From CBDCZY01 sp965224745 (lineage in GTDB: Bacteria; Pseudomonadota; Gammaproteobacteria; Methylococcales; Methylomonadaceae): 64,000 bases of DNA. The notes beneath the pieces were generated by a model. That model made no database searches and was not told the origin of the DNA. It saw nothing but the letters and a program-made list of their open reading frames with translations. This document shows positions 36,554-45,258 of the stretch, piece after piece (within the stretch, counting starts at the first letter, position 1; each line of letters opens with the position of its first letter). Made by a program: the position numbers and the translations under genes. The stretch lies in contig CBDCZY010000010.1 in assembly GCA_965224745.1 (NCBI GenBank), forward strand, positions 496,001 to 560,000, in the 5' to 3' direction.

Positions 36554-36950
36554 TTTTTTGGATGACTGTTAGAGTATGTTGTTCATGCTTTAACAGCATC
36601 ATTGTATTGAGCTTCTTAAAACTATCGCCATAGCAAACGCGTCACATCGTTGATGTTTCAAGCGTCACCGTATCGCCACCTCACCCAAATTAAGTTGAGT
36701 CATCGCTACAACATGGCTTGCTTTTACCTTCTTTTGTTGTTTGCTACTGAAACTGTTTTACACCATAAGATCTCAAGGGTGTGAAGAAGTAACTTATCAC
36801 TCAATTTCATTAGTAAACTCACATTTTTATTAAGTTGTCAAGTGTAAATGGCGTTTCAGCTTGCAACTTTTAAGGCTTCAACTATCTTTAAGACAACACA
36901 TAGGGATAGTAGGCGGTGTGTCTACGTAATTAAAAAGGAACTTTGCTAGT
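36554..36950. other. Gap between the roadblock gene and the pil/chp genes
   Basis: About 400 bases with no supported gene. It may hold a second promoter separating the GTPase half of the cluster from the chemosensory half. No clear hairpin, promoter consensus or repeat stands out. Confidence 0.45.
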
Positions 36951-37820
36951 TTGCAATCCATTTTAATTATTATGACAACATTACTGAATTCTAAACCAAC
37001 AATTAATCACCAAGGACCTATCAAGCTCAAAGTGATAGGCGTAGCCTCCAGTGATTTAGGTAAGCTGCAAAAAATAATCCAGCTTTCTGAAACTCGTCAA
37101 CGTCGCTACCAAATGATTGAGAGCGGTTCCCTGCAGACGGCTGATATGATCATTATTGGTGATCCTTCAATCTCGCTTTCCGAGCAAGATAAGAAGTTGC
37201 CTCATGTCACACTTGTCTCATCTGCAATGCCTGCTAGTGCTGGATATATTATCCAGTTACCTATGATGGGCTTTCGGGTACTTCGAGTCTTGGATGAAGT
37301 GATCATCGTACCCGCTCCATCAACCAAAGCAGAAAATGTAACCGAGGTTATCGAACAGCAACAGAAACTGGTTATAGCGCCAGCGCCAGAAGTTTCTGAG
37401 TCACTAGATAACCATGAGGAACAAAGTGCTTATAAAATTCTTATTGTCGATGACAGCGTGCTTATTCATAAAGCACTGGAAATCGAGCTTTCCAAAGCCA
37501 GTTTTAACAGTCAACTGACCTATACCGAATCAGGTGAAGAGTGCCTGGAACAAATCGCCAAAGGTAAGTTCGATATCATCTTTTTGGACGTCATGATGCC
37601 CGGTATTGATGGTTATGAGACCTGTACACAAATCAGAAAAAATACGTTGTTTAAAAAAACCCCCGTTATCATGCTATCGGCAAAAGCATCGCCTTTGGAT
37701 GAAGTAAAAGGAGTCATGGCGGGTTGTACGACTTATTTAACAAAGCCTATTAAACACGAAGATTTTCAAAAGCTGTTGGTCAGAATGGATAAGTGGTTGG
37801 AAAAATTTAAACAGGCATAA
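36951..37820 (+). CDS. PilG-like response regulator with N-terminal degenerate receiver
   Basis: A 289-residue protein with two receiver-like halves. The C-terminal domain (about 165-285) is a true receiver: ILIVDDSVLIHK, phospho-acceptor D213 in FLDVMMPG, IMLSAKASP and the TKPI lysine. The N-terminal domain (about 25-120) has the receiver outline (LKVIGVASSDL, MIIIGDP, HVTLVSSAM) but no acceptor Asp or catalytic Lys. There is no output domain, so it signals by protein contact, like PilG. The TTG start follows AAAAGGAA; an ATG at 36972 is the alternative. Confidence 0.72.
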   Translation: MQSILIIMTTLLNSKPTINHQGPIKLKVIGVASSDLGKLQKIIQLSETRQRRYQMIESGSLQTADMIIIGDPSISLSEQDKKLPHVTLVSSAMPASAGYIIQLPMMGFRVLRVLDEVIIVPAPSTKAENVTEVIEQQQKLVIAPAPEVSESLDNHEEQSAYKILIVDDSVLIHKALEIELSKASFNSQLTYTESGEECLEQIAKGKFDIIFLDVMMPGIDGYETCTQIRKNTLFKKTPVIMLSAKASPLDEVKGVMAGCTTYLTKPIKHEDFQKLLVRMDKWLEKFKQA

Positions 37821-37875
37821 CGAAAACAGCAAATCATATAATTTTCACTTTTTAAACAATATTGGACTTACGGCT

Positions 37876-38232
37876 ATGAAAAAAATACTAATTTGCGATG
37901 ATTCAACGACTGAGCTGACAAAATTAGCCTCAATTCTAGAGCAAGCTCAATGCTTGGTTTATCAGGCAAAAAACGGTGAGGAAGCTCTCCAGTTAGCAAA
38001 GCAACATCACCCTGACTTGATCTTTCTCGATATCGTAATGCCAGAAATGGATGGTTATGCGGCTTGCCGAACGATGACTAAAGATCCTGAAACCAAGGAT
38101 ATCCCAATCATATTTGTATCGAGCAAAGGTGCCAAAGCGGATCGAATTTGGGCACAAATGCAAGGTGCTAAAGAACTGATCCAAAAGCCTTATCAAGACA
38201 CCAGTATTTTGGAACAAGTCAATGCACTATAA
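37876..38232 (+). CDS. pilH: Single-domain response regulator (PilH-like)
   Basis: A 118-residue CheY-type receiver: the acidic pair in ILICDDSTTE (residues 8-9), phosphorylated D52 in FLDIVMPEMDG, VSSKGAK and the conserved Lys in IQKPY. In Pseudomonas, PilG and PilH drive extension and retraction functions of type IV pili downstream of ChpA; the gene order here (double receiver, then single receiver, then CheW, MCP and CheA) supports the same role. The gene is 55 bases after the previous one. Confidence 0.85.
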   Translation: MKKILICDDSTTELTKLASILEQAQCLVYQAKNGEEALQLAKQHHPDLIFLDIVMPEMDGYAACRTMTKDPETKDIPIIFVSSKGAKADRIWAQMQGAKELIQKPYQDTSILEQVNAL

Positions 38233-38292
38233 CTCAGAAGCGATAAAGGTCGTCGGCATTATCTGTTTCGACCAATATCAAAAGGAGGAATG

Positions 38293-38772
38293 ATGCAACC
38301 GTCTTTACAAACTGAAGAGGTGGCTGTAGCAGATCTTGAAAATCGTTCATTTCGCTACGGTTTTAAACTGGGAAATTTAGGTTTTTTATCGCCCAAAGAT
38401 ATATTTTGCGAGGTGATTGAAAAACCAAAGATCTATCTTTTGCCCAATACTCAAGTTTGGTTTAAAGGTTTGATCAGTATTAGAGGCAAGTTAGTGCCTG
38501 TCTATGATTTGGCTGCTATGTTTGATATTGAGCGTCAAAACAAATCGAATTTAGTATTCGCTGTACGCCTAAATCAAAGTGAATGTGCATTTATGATTGA
38601 TAGTGCCCATTCGCTGGAAGAAAGTGAAGTTCTAATGCAAGAGAATTTGCCATCATTACCAGAAACATTGCGAGGTTACGCACAAAATGTTGCCCGTCAT
38701 GAGCAACATATCTGGGTCGATTTTAATTTTAATAAATGTTTAGAAGAGTTCAGGGAAAAGATCCCAGCGTAA
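38293..38772 (+). CDS. pilI: CheW-family adaptor (PilI-like)
   Basis: A 159-residue CheW-fold adaptor that couples the chemoreceptor to the histidine kinase. Diagnostic segments are PKIYLLPNTQVWFKGLISIRGKLVPVYDLAAMF (compare the RG...PVYDL motif) and the C-terminal IWVDFNFNKCL. Two adjacent ATGs exist; AAAGGAGG at 38281-38288 is best placed for the second (38293). Confidence 0.88.
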   Translation: MQPSLQTEEVAVADLENRSFRYGFKLGNLGFLSPKDIFCEVIEKPKIYLLPNTQVWFKGLISIRGKLVPVYDLAAMFDIERQNKSNLVFAVRLNQSECAFMIDSAHSLEESEVLMQENLPSLPETLRGYAQNVARHEQHIWVDFNFNKCLEEFREKIPA

Positions 38773-38812
38773 TTCTATACAAATTTGGATTGTTTATAAG
38801 GAGTCATTACCA

Positions 38813-41359
38813 ATGAAAATGCAGCCAAAGATGCTACTTGGGTCGTCAGCAATGTCAGTAGCAGCCGTTCTATTCACTACGTTAGGCGTAGTGGCCGTTG
38901 CCAATAAAATGGCAACTTCGGTATTACAAGAGCAGGTAACCAACCGTTTGGTAGTACAACGTGATATTCAAAAAGACAAAGTTGAAAATTTCTTTAAAGG
39001 CTTGTTCTCAGATGTTACAGAAACAACCAGTCAAAACAGTATTTTTGTCGATGCTTTTTCGGAGTTTAATCCTGCTTTCTCAAAATACAATCAGCAAGTT
39101 AAAAGTTCAGCGAAAAGGAATAAGTTACATATTGAAAAATTCTACAATGAAGAGTTTGTAAGCCAGTTCAAAAATAAGAATAAGGAAGAACTTCCAGCGC
39201 TTACCGTTAATTTTGTAGAAAAAATGAATAATAATGCTATTGCCCTTCAGGATGCCTTCATCGCATCCAATCCCAATGAATTAGGCAATAAGCTCGCACT
39301 GGATGAGCTGTCTGGTAATAAGTCTGAATATTCGAAAATACATAAAAAATTCCATCCCGCTCTGCGTGAATACTTGCTGAAAAAAGGGTTTTATGACTTA
39401 TTTCTGATTGATGCAAAGTCAGGAAATATACTCTACACCGTGTACAAGGAGCTGGATTTTGCAACGTCACTGCAAGGCGGTCCGTTTGCAGATAGTGGTT
39501 TGGGTGAAGTTTATCGCAAGGCGTTGAAAGCTACCAAAGAAGGGCAAGTCTTTTTTAGTGATTTAAAACCCTATATGCCCAGTTACAACGACAATGCAGC
39601 CTTTTTATCAGCGCCTATTTTTAAAAATGGCGAGTTAGAAGGGGTAGTCGCTATCCAAATACCGGTTCAATTATTGAATCAAACGATGACGGTTGATAGC
39701 CGATGGAAACAGAATGGTTTAGGTAAGACAGGTGAAACTTTCCTGGTCGGATCTGACTTTAAACTAAGAACTGAAAAACGACAAATTATTGAGAACTATA
39801 AAGGTCTTATATCAGATCTAAAAAAATCTGATATACCAAAAGAAACATTCGCAAAAATTGCCAAAACAGATTCAGTAATCGGTCTGCTGAAAATACAATC
39901 GGCGAATACTATGGATGCACTAAACGGGAATTCTGGTTCTGGCGTTTATTCGGATTTTCGTTCTAAAGAAGTGCTGTCTGCCTATGCTCCCATTTCAGTG
40001 GCTGGTAAGCATTGGGCCATCATGGCTGAAATGGATGCTGAGGAGGCGTTTGCACCCGTTTATAAATTGACCAAAAACGTGATGTTGATTGCAACCGCTA
40101 TTGGTGTTGTGGTTATAGCCTTTAGTTTATTGGGCAGTTTGGTTTTTGTAAGGAACTTGATTGCTCCTATTAACCATTTTAAAGATATCATCAATCGTGC
40201 TCGCGGTGGAGAGAAGAACCTTCGTGTGAAATTAGCCAGTAAGGACGAAGTCGGTGAATTGGCTAACGCATTTGATGATTTGTTGGATGAAAGGGAAAAA
40301 ACTTTTACGGCCTATCAAAGCGAGAATAATCAACTCAACGAATCGATTATCAATATGCTTCAAGTGGCAGCTGAACTGGCTCAAGGTGACTTGAGTGCAA
40401 AAATGACTGTAACAGAAGACGTTACTGGACCTTTAGCTGATAGTCTTAATATGGTGATGCAGCAAACAGCCGAAGTTCTAGGTAAGGTGATGCAAACTGC
40501 GAATGCGGTAGGTAAAGCGTCAGTCAAGGTAAGAGGCCAATCAGAAACGGTTAAACAAGTTGCCGATAATGAGTTTGAAGTGGTCAAGCGTGCTGTGAGC
40601 GACCTCTCATCAGCATCTGTAGAACTCAACGAAATTGTGGAAATCGCGATGCGCTGTAATGAGGCAGCCGATGAAACCATTGCCAGTACCGATAAAGCTC
40701 AGCAAACAGTACTGGACTCAGTCAAGGGTATTAACAATATTCGAGATAACATCCGCGAGACTGAGAAAAGAATTAAACGTCTTGGTGAGCGTTCGCAAGA
40801 AGTTAGCAGTGTTGTTGACATCATTAACGGTATCGCAGAAAAAACCCACGTATTAGCGCTTAATGCCAGTATGCAGGCGGCTTCTGCGGGTGAAGCAGGT
40901 CGTGGTTTTGCTGTGGTAGCGAATGAAGTACAGCGTCTCGCGGAAAATGCGCGAGAAGCAACATCCGAGATTAGTCAGTTGGTGAAAAACATTCAGGTTG
41001 ATACGGCGGATACAGTAACTACTATGAACAAAGCGATTACGCAAGTAGTAGAAGGTACCAAGATGGCTGAGAAAGCGGGGGCTCAGATGACTGAAACTCG
41101 GGCTAAATCAGGAGAGCTGGTGGAATTAGTACAACAAATTGCTGACCGTTCTACTACTCAGGCTGGAGTGGCTGTCAAGTTGCAGAAACAGGCCGGTGAG
41201 ATTCAAAATAGTTCCGCTCAAACCTCAAGTCAACTAGAAGAGCAGTCCGTTCAAACCAAGCAGATGGTGCAATACTCAGCAGAACTGATCAAAGCAATTA
41301 ATGCTTTTAAATTGCCTGATGAAGTGACAAAGAAGCGGGCAGCTGGAAGCAATCAATAA
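38813..41359 (+). CDS. pilJ: Methyl-accepting chemotaxis protein (PilJ-like)
   Basis: An 848-residue receptor: TM1 (about 12-32), a large periplasmic sensor with a double-Cache look (GFYDLFLIDAKSGNILYTVYKELDF), TM2 (about 420-448), two HAMP-like linkers, and a signalling domain. The hairpin tip contains ALNASMQAASAGEAGRGFAVVA, as in PilJ. The Cache-type sensor differs from the PilJ-N domains of Pseudomonas, so the ligand may differ. No CheR or CheB gene lies nearby. AAGGAG at 38798-38803 supports the start. Confidence 0.88.
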   Translation: MKMQPKMLLGSSAMSVAAVLFTTLGVVAVANKMATSVLQEQVTNRLVVQRDIQKDKVENFFKGLFSDVTETTSQNSIFVDAFSEFNPAFSKYNQQVKSSAKRNKLHIEKFYNEEFVSQFKNKNKEELPALTVNFVEKMNNNAIALQDAFIASNPNELGNKLALDELSGNKSEYSKIHKKFHPALREYLLKKGFYDLFLIDAKSGNILYTVYKELDFATSLQGGPFADSGLGEVYRKALKATKEGQVFFSDLKPYMPSYNDNAAFLSAPIFKNGELEGVVAIQIPVQLLNQTMTVDSRWKQNGLGKTGETFLVGSDFKLRTEKRQIIENYKGLISDLKKSDIPKETFAKIAKTDSVIGLLKIQSANTMDALNGNSGSGVYSDFRSKEVLSAYAPISVAGKHWAIMAEMDAEEAFAPVYKLTKNVMLIATAIGVVVIAFSLLGSLVFVRNLIAPINHFKDIINRARGGEKNLRVKLASKDEVGELANAFDDLLDEREKTFTAYQSENNQLNESIINMLQVAAELAQGDLSAKMTVTEDVTGPLADSLNMVMQQTAEVLGKVMQTANAVGKASVKVRGQSETVKQVADNEFEVVKRAVSDLSSASVELNEIVEIAMRCNEAADETIASTDKAQQTVLDSVKGINNIRDNIRETEKRIKRLGERSQEVSSVVDIINGIAEKTHVLALNASMQAASAGEAGRGFAVVANEVQRLAENAREATSEISQLVKNIQVDTADTVTTMNKAITQVVEGTKMAEKAGAQMTETRAKSGELVELVQQIADRSTTQAGVAVKLQKQAGEIQNSSAQTSSQLEEQSVQTKQMVQYSAELIKAINAFKLPDEVTKKRAAGSNQ

Positions 41360-41374
41360 TAGGCGCGATATCTC

Positions 41375-44300
41375 ATGGATAATCTAATAGACCAACAAGT
41401 TGATCCAGCAGCAAGTTCCGAAACTCAGTTCGCAGAGTTGAAACTAGCCGTGACCAGTACCATCAAGGCAATACCAACAGACCGGTTTGATGGTTTGAGA
41501 GATGTATTGCTTTTGGTTCAGGAGGTTGTTGCTTCAGAGCAATCACCAGAGTTATCTGAAGATGCACAACAAGTTGAATTGTTGCAGGAACTTCTTCTGT
41601 GTTGTGAAAAGCACCTCAATAATCCGATAAACCAGGATCATATTGATGATATGTTGGCAATAGTCTTTGAGTTTTGTGAGGCATCCGCTTTATCTCAAGA
41701 TGATCAGCTGATGTTGCGCGAAATGCTGGTTAATGACTTAGCAACTGTAGTTTCGTCAGGTTATCAGCAAGCAGAGGACAATGTTAACGATGAATTAGAA
41801 GATTACAAAGCCTGTGTTGAGCAGTTTATTGAAAGTGCTTCTCAGCAAAAATTGAGTGGCGTGCAAGATGTTTTACTACTGCTTCAGGAGTGGTTGCTGG
41901 AGACTGCTGAGGCAGGTGATAAGCAAGCAACCATTAACCAAATCTTCGAGGTGGTTGATGGCTATCTAGCTGCTTCATCTGATCCGGCGGTGTTGGTTGA
42001 TCAAATGTTGTCTGGTTTAGCCTCACTAGGTGGTAGCTGTCAATTAGATGCTACTGATGTTGCTGCATTGACTGAAGTTTTAATCGAAGAAAGGATGTCT
42101 GTTGGTCAAGAGCCACAGTTAAACCCTGAGGTAAATGTTGATCAAAGTGAGCCGGAAGAGCCGCCAGTCAATTCAGAAGATGCAATTGTATCTAATGGGT
42201 CAGAGATAGTTCTTCCACAGGATGTTCAAGCGTTGCAGGAATTGTTAGTTATGGCGCATGAGCAATTAGATCAAAGTATTAATAATGCGTTGATTTATTT
42301 AAGCGATCAAGCTGCAGATGATTCGAGTCGAAAACAAGCGGTGGAAACTTTGCAAGAAGATTTGCAACGTTTTGTGGTAACAGTAACAGCAGCAGATTGG
42401 GCGGGTCTTAATTCATCATGTGATCACGTCCAGCAAAATGTGAATACTCTGGTTTCAGCTGCCAAGCCCTGGACTGAAGAACAATGTGTTGTTTTGAGTC
42501 AATGGAGTGAAACCATCAACAGTTATTTACAAGCACCCCTGGATACTGACGCAAAGCAAGGCTTGTTGCTATGTCATTTATCATCCGAATGGCCTGAATC
42601 AATGGGTGAAGAGCAAGCCGCTAATTTGTTGTCGGGGATGCAAAACCTGTTAACTAAGGAGACTGACGATCCAGCGAATTTTCGACAGCAAGAAGCGACA
42701 GATGAAGATGTCTCGCTTGCATTACCAGAAGATGTTGTTCCTGAACTGTTGGATAGCTTGTTACAAGAACTTCCAGGACATACGTCAGAATTTTCAGATA
42801 CCATCGGCGAATTGGTGCAGGGTGGGACTTTAGATGATGTTACTAAGGCACAACGGATTGCACATACTGTCAAAGGCGCGGGAAACACCGTTGGAATCGT
42901 AGGCATTGCCAATCTGACGCATCATTTGGAAGATATTTTAACCGCCTTGGCATACGCCAAAAAGTTGCCGAACAACAACATTGCCAATACGTTGATGCGT
43001 TCTTCAGATTGTCTCGCTGAAATGAGCGATGCTTTAGCGAATGGCGGATCAGCACCTTCTGATGCCAAAGAAGTGTTGCAAGAAGTTTTGGATTTGGCGC
43101 ATCAGATTGATCAACAAGGTATTCCAGAGCATGAGCAGGAACCTGCAAAACCATCTATAAGCTCACACAACAGTAATGCAGATATATCGTCTGCTAATCA
43201 GCCAGTACCGAGTGAAACTGTTGAAGAGCAAATGATTCGTTTGCCGGTTTCAGTGATCGATAATTTGTTGCAATTGGCTAATGAAGTAATGCTGGTCAAC
43301 GGACAGTTAAGACAACGTTTTCGAGACACGACTGAGCAAGCTAAAAATATGCAGAGCCACCTGGATCAACTTTTGGGTTTGGGTCTTGAATTAGAAGATT
43401 TGATCAATGTTAGAAATATTGATTTGTTTTCTAAGCAAGGTGAAGCAGACATCGGTGAGGATTTCGATGCTCTGGAAATGGATCAATACAATGAATTACA
43501 TACTTGTAGTCGTCGTTTATATGAAGTGGCTACTGATACTCGTGAGCTGGGTAAAGCGTATGCCAATTCACTAAGAAAAATGGATGATTTCGCCATTGAA
43601 CAAGGTATTCTGAATGATAATTCACGAGAGCAATTGCTCGCAATGCGGTTGGTATCTTCCAAATCTATCGTACCACGCCTGCAACGTTGTGTAAGGCAGG
43701 CGTCTCGACTAACTGGAAAACAAATCGAATTATCGATAGAGGGTCAGGATTTACAAATTGACCGAGATTTGTTGAACGGCATGCTTGATCCGTTGATGCA
43801 TTTGTTAAGAAATGCGGTCGATCATGGCATTGAGAATGAAGAGCAAAGAGTTGCGGCAGGTAAGTCCGCTATAGGCAGTATTGCATTGTCTTTCAAGTAC
43901 GATAAAAATTTCATTTCGATTGAATGTCGGGATGATGGCGCCGGTTTAAATCTAGAAGCTATTCGTTCTAAGGCGATTGACCGAGGTTTAATCAGTGCAA
44001 GCACAGAGCTGACTGAAGATGAACTAAAACAGCTCATCTTCCAGCCTAACTTTTCAACACGTTCTGAGGTAACCCAAGTGTCTGGCCGAGGTGTTGGTAT
44101 GGATGCAGTCATGAATGCTGTCAGGGGGTTGGGTGGCTCACTACATATCGATACTCTCAAAGATTTAGGCAGTGTATTCCATATTCAATTACCGCAAAGC
44201 CTGGTTCACTATCATGCGGTCATCGTAAGAATTGGTACTCAAGCGGTTGCCATAGCGGAGAGAGGTGTTAGTCAAATATTACACCCAGGATCAGGCATGA

Positions 44301-45058
44301 TTAAAGGTTCTGATGATGATTTGACTTTTGAATTTGGTGATGAAGTTTATCCCGTTAAAAAGATTGAGTCGTTGCTGACGCGAGTTAGGCCTGGCCGAAA
44401 CCTCTCGTTACAACAACGAACCGTAATATTGATTGAACAACGAGAAAGCAAATATGCCGTGTTGGTGGAATCGATTGCTGGGGTAAAGGAAGTTGTTGTC
44501 AAAGGGTTTGATGCGTTCGTTCCAAAGATACACGGGATTATTGGTGCCAGCATCCTTGATGATGGCTCTATTGCTCCAGTGATTGATATCCAAGAGTTGT
44601 TAGAAGAACCTAATCGTTGGGCTGATAGAGATGTTGCGCAAGAGCTGCTCGAACAATCTGCTCAAGATTTGCCTTGTGCATTGGTAGTCGATGATTCATT
44701 GAGTGCAAGGCGGTCACTTGAACATTTTATGGCCGATATGGGGTTTGAAGTGATGGCGGCCAGAGATGGGCTTGAGGCCACAGAAAAAGTTACCGAGCGT
44801 GTGCCAGACATCATTATTACTGACCTTGAAATGCCTCGACTTAACGGTATCGAACTGACGGAGTTTGTGCGTAGTCGTGTTGCTTCGCAAGAAGTGCCGG
44901 TGATTATGGTTACGTCTAGATCAACTGCTAAACACCGTGAGCTGGCAGAAGCAAAAGGAGTGAATGCTTATCTGAATAAACCGTTTGCTGAAGATACACT
45001 GGCAGAAGCGGTGATGAATCTGTTTCGTCCCAAAAATGAGCAGCGGGACGTAGCTTGA
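41375..45058 (+). CDS. chpA: Hybrid CheA-type histidine kinase (ChpA/PilL-like)
   Basis: A 1227-residue kinase. The first 440 residues are acidic and helical, with about three degenerate repeats of some 130 residues (DVLLLVQEVV and DVLLLLQEWL are matching points). One intact Hpt domain follows, with phospho-His497 in RIAHTVKGAGN. Then come the dimerisation and HATPase region (HLLRNAVDHGIE near 810, DDGAGL near 854, SGRGVGMDAV), a CheW-like domain (about 950-1085), and a C-terminal receiver with D1150 in ITDLEMPRL. Pseudomonas ChpA has several Hpt domains; here only one is complete. It ends the chemosensory run. Confidence 0.9.
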   Translation: MDNLIDQQVDPAASSETQFAELKLAVTSTIKAIPTDRFDGLRDVLLLVQEVVASEQSPELSEDAQQVELLQELLLCCEKHLNNPINQDHIDDMLAIVFEFCEASALSQDDQLMLREMLVNDLATVVSSGYQQAEDNVNDELEDYKACVEQFIESASQQKLSGVQDVLLLLQEWLLETAEAGDKQATINQIFEVVDGYLAASSDPAVLVDQMLSGLASLGGSCQLDATDVAALTEVLIEERMSVGQEPQLNPEVNVDQSEPEEPPVNSEDAIVSNGSEIVLPQDVQALQELLVMAHEQLDQSINNALIYLSDQAADDSSRKQAVETLQEDLQRFVVTVTAADWAGLNSSCDHVQQNVNTLVSAAKPWTEEQCVVLSQWSETINSYLQAPLDTDAKQGLLLCHLSSEWPESMGEEQAANLLSGMQNLLTKETDDPANFRQQEATDEDVSLALPEDVVPELLDSLLQELPGHTSEFSDTIGELVQGGTLDDVTKAQRIAHTVKGAGNTVGIVGIANLTHHLEDILTALAYAKKLPNNNIANTLMRSSDCLAEMSDALANGGSAPSDAKEVLQEVLDLAHQIDQQGIPEHEQEPAKPSISSHNSNADISSANQPVPSETVEEQMIRLPVSVIDNLLQLANEVMLVNGQLRQRFRDTTEQAKNMQSHLDQLLGLGLELEDLINVRNIDLFSKQGEADIGEDFDALEMDQYNELHTCSRRLYEVATDTRELGKAYANSLRKMDDFAIEQGILNDNSREQLLAMRLVSSKSIVPRLQRCVRQASRLTGKQIELSIEGQDLQIDRDLLNGMLDPLMHLLRNAVDHGIENEEQRVAAGKSAIGSIALSFKYDKNFISIECRDDGAGLNLEAIRSKAIDRGLISASTELTEDELKQLIFQPNFSTRSEVTQVSGRGVGMDAVMNAVRGLGGSLHIDTLKDLGSVFHIQLPQSLVHYHAVIVRIGTQAVAIAERGVSQILHPGSGMIKGSDDDLTFEFGDEVYPVKKIESLLTRVRPGRNLSLQQRTVILIEQRESKYAVLVESIAGVKEVVVKGFDAFVPKIHGIIGASILDDGSIAPVIDIQELLEEPNRWADRDVAQELLEQSAQDLPCALVVDDSLSARRSLEHFMADMGFEVMAARDGLEATEKVTERVPDIIITDLEMPRLNGIELTEFVRSRVASQEVPVIMVTSRSTAKHRELAEAKGVNAYLNKPFAEDTLAEAVMNLFRPKNEQRDVA

Positions 45059-45258
45059 ATTTAACCGAACGATGCTAGCACAGACAAGTGCAGCATTAAT
45101 GCAATAAACGGATGAAGGAGGAAGGATTAACTTATAGGTACTAGGGTTTGCTCGGAAGAGCAAAAAAAATAGGCAGGGAGGATCAAGAACGACGAGCCGC
45201 CGTTCGCAAATATAAAATTACAGAACATTATAATAAACAAGTCGAGGTGAATAATAAC

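Noticed and set aside
45148..45258. N-terminal extension of HypX from TTG
   Set aside because: The 37 extra residues are basic and unlike HypX starts; ATG 45259 has a good ribosome-binding site.
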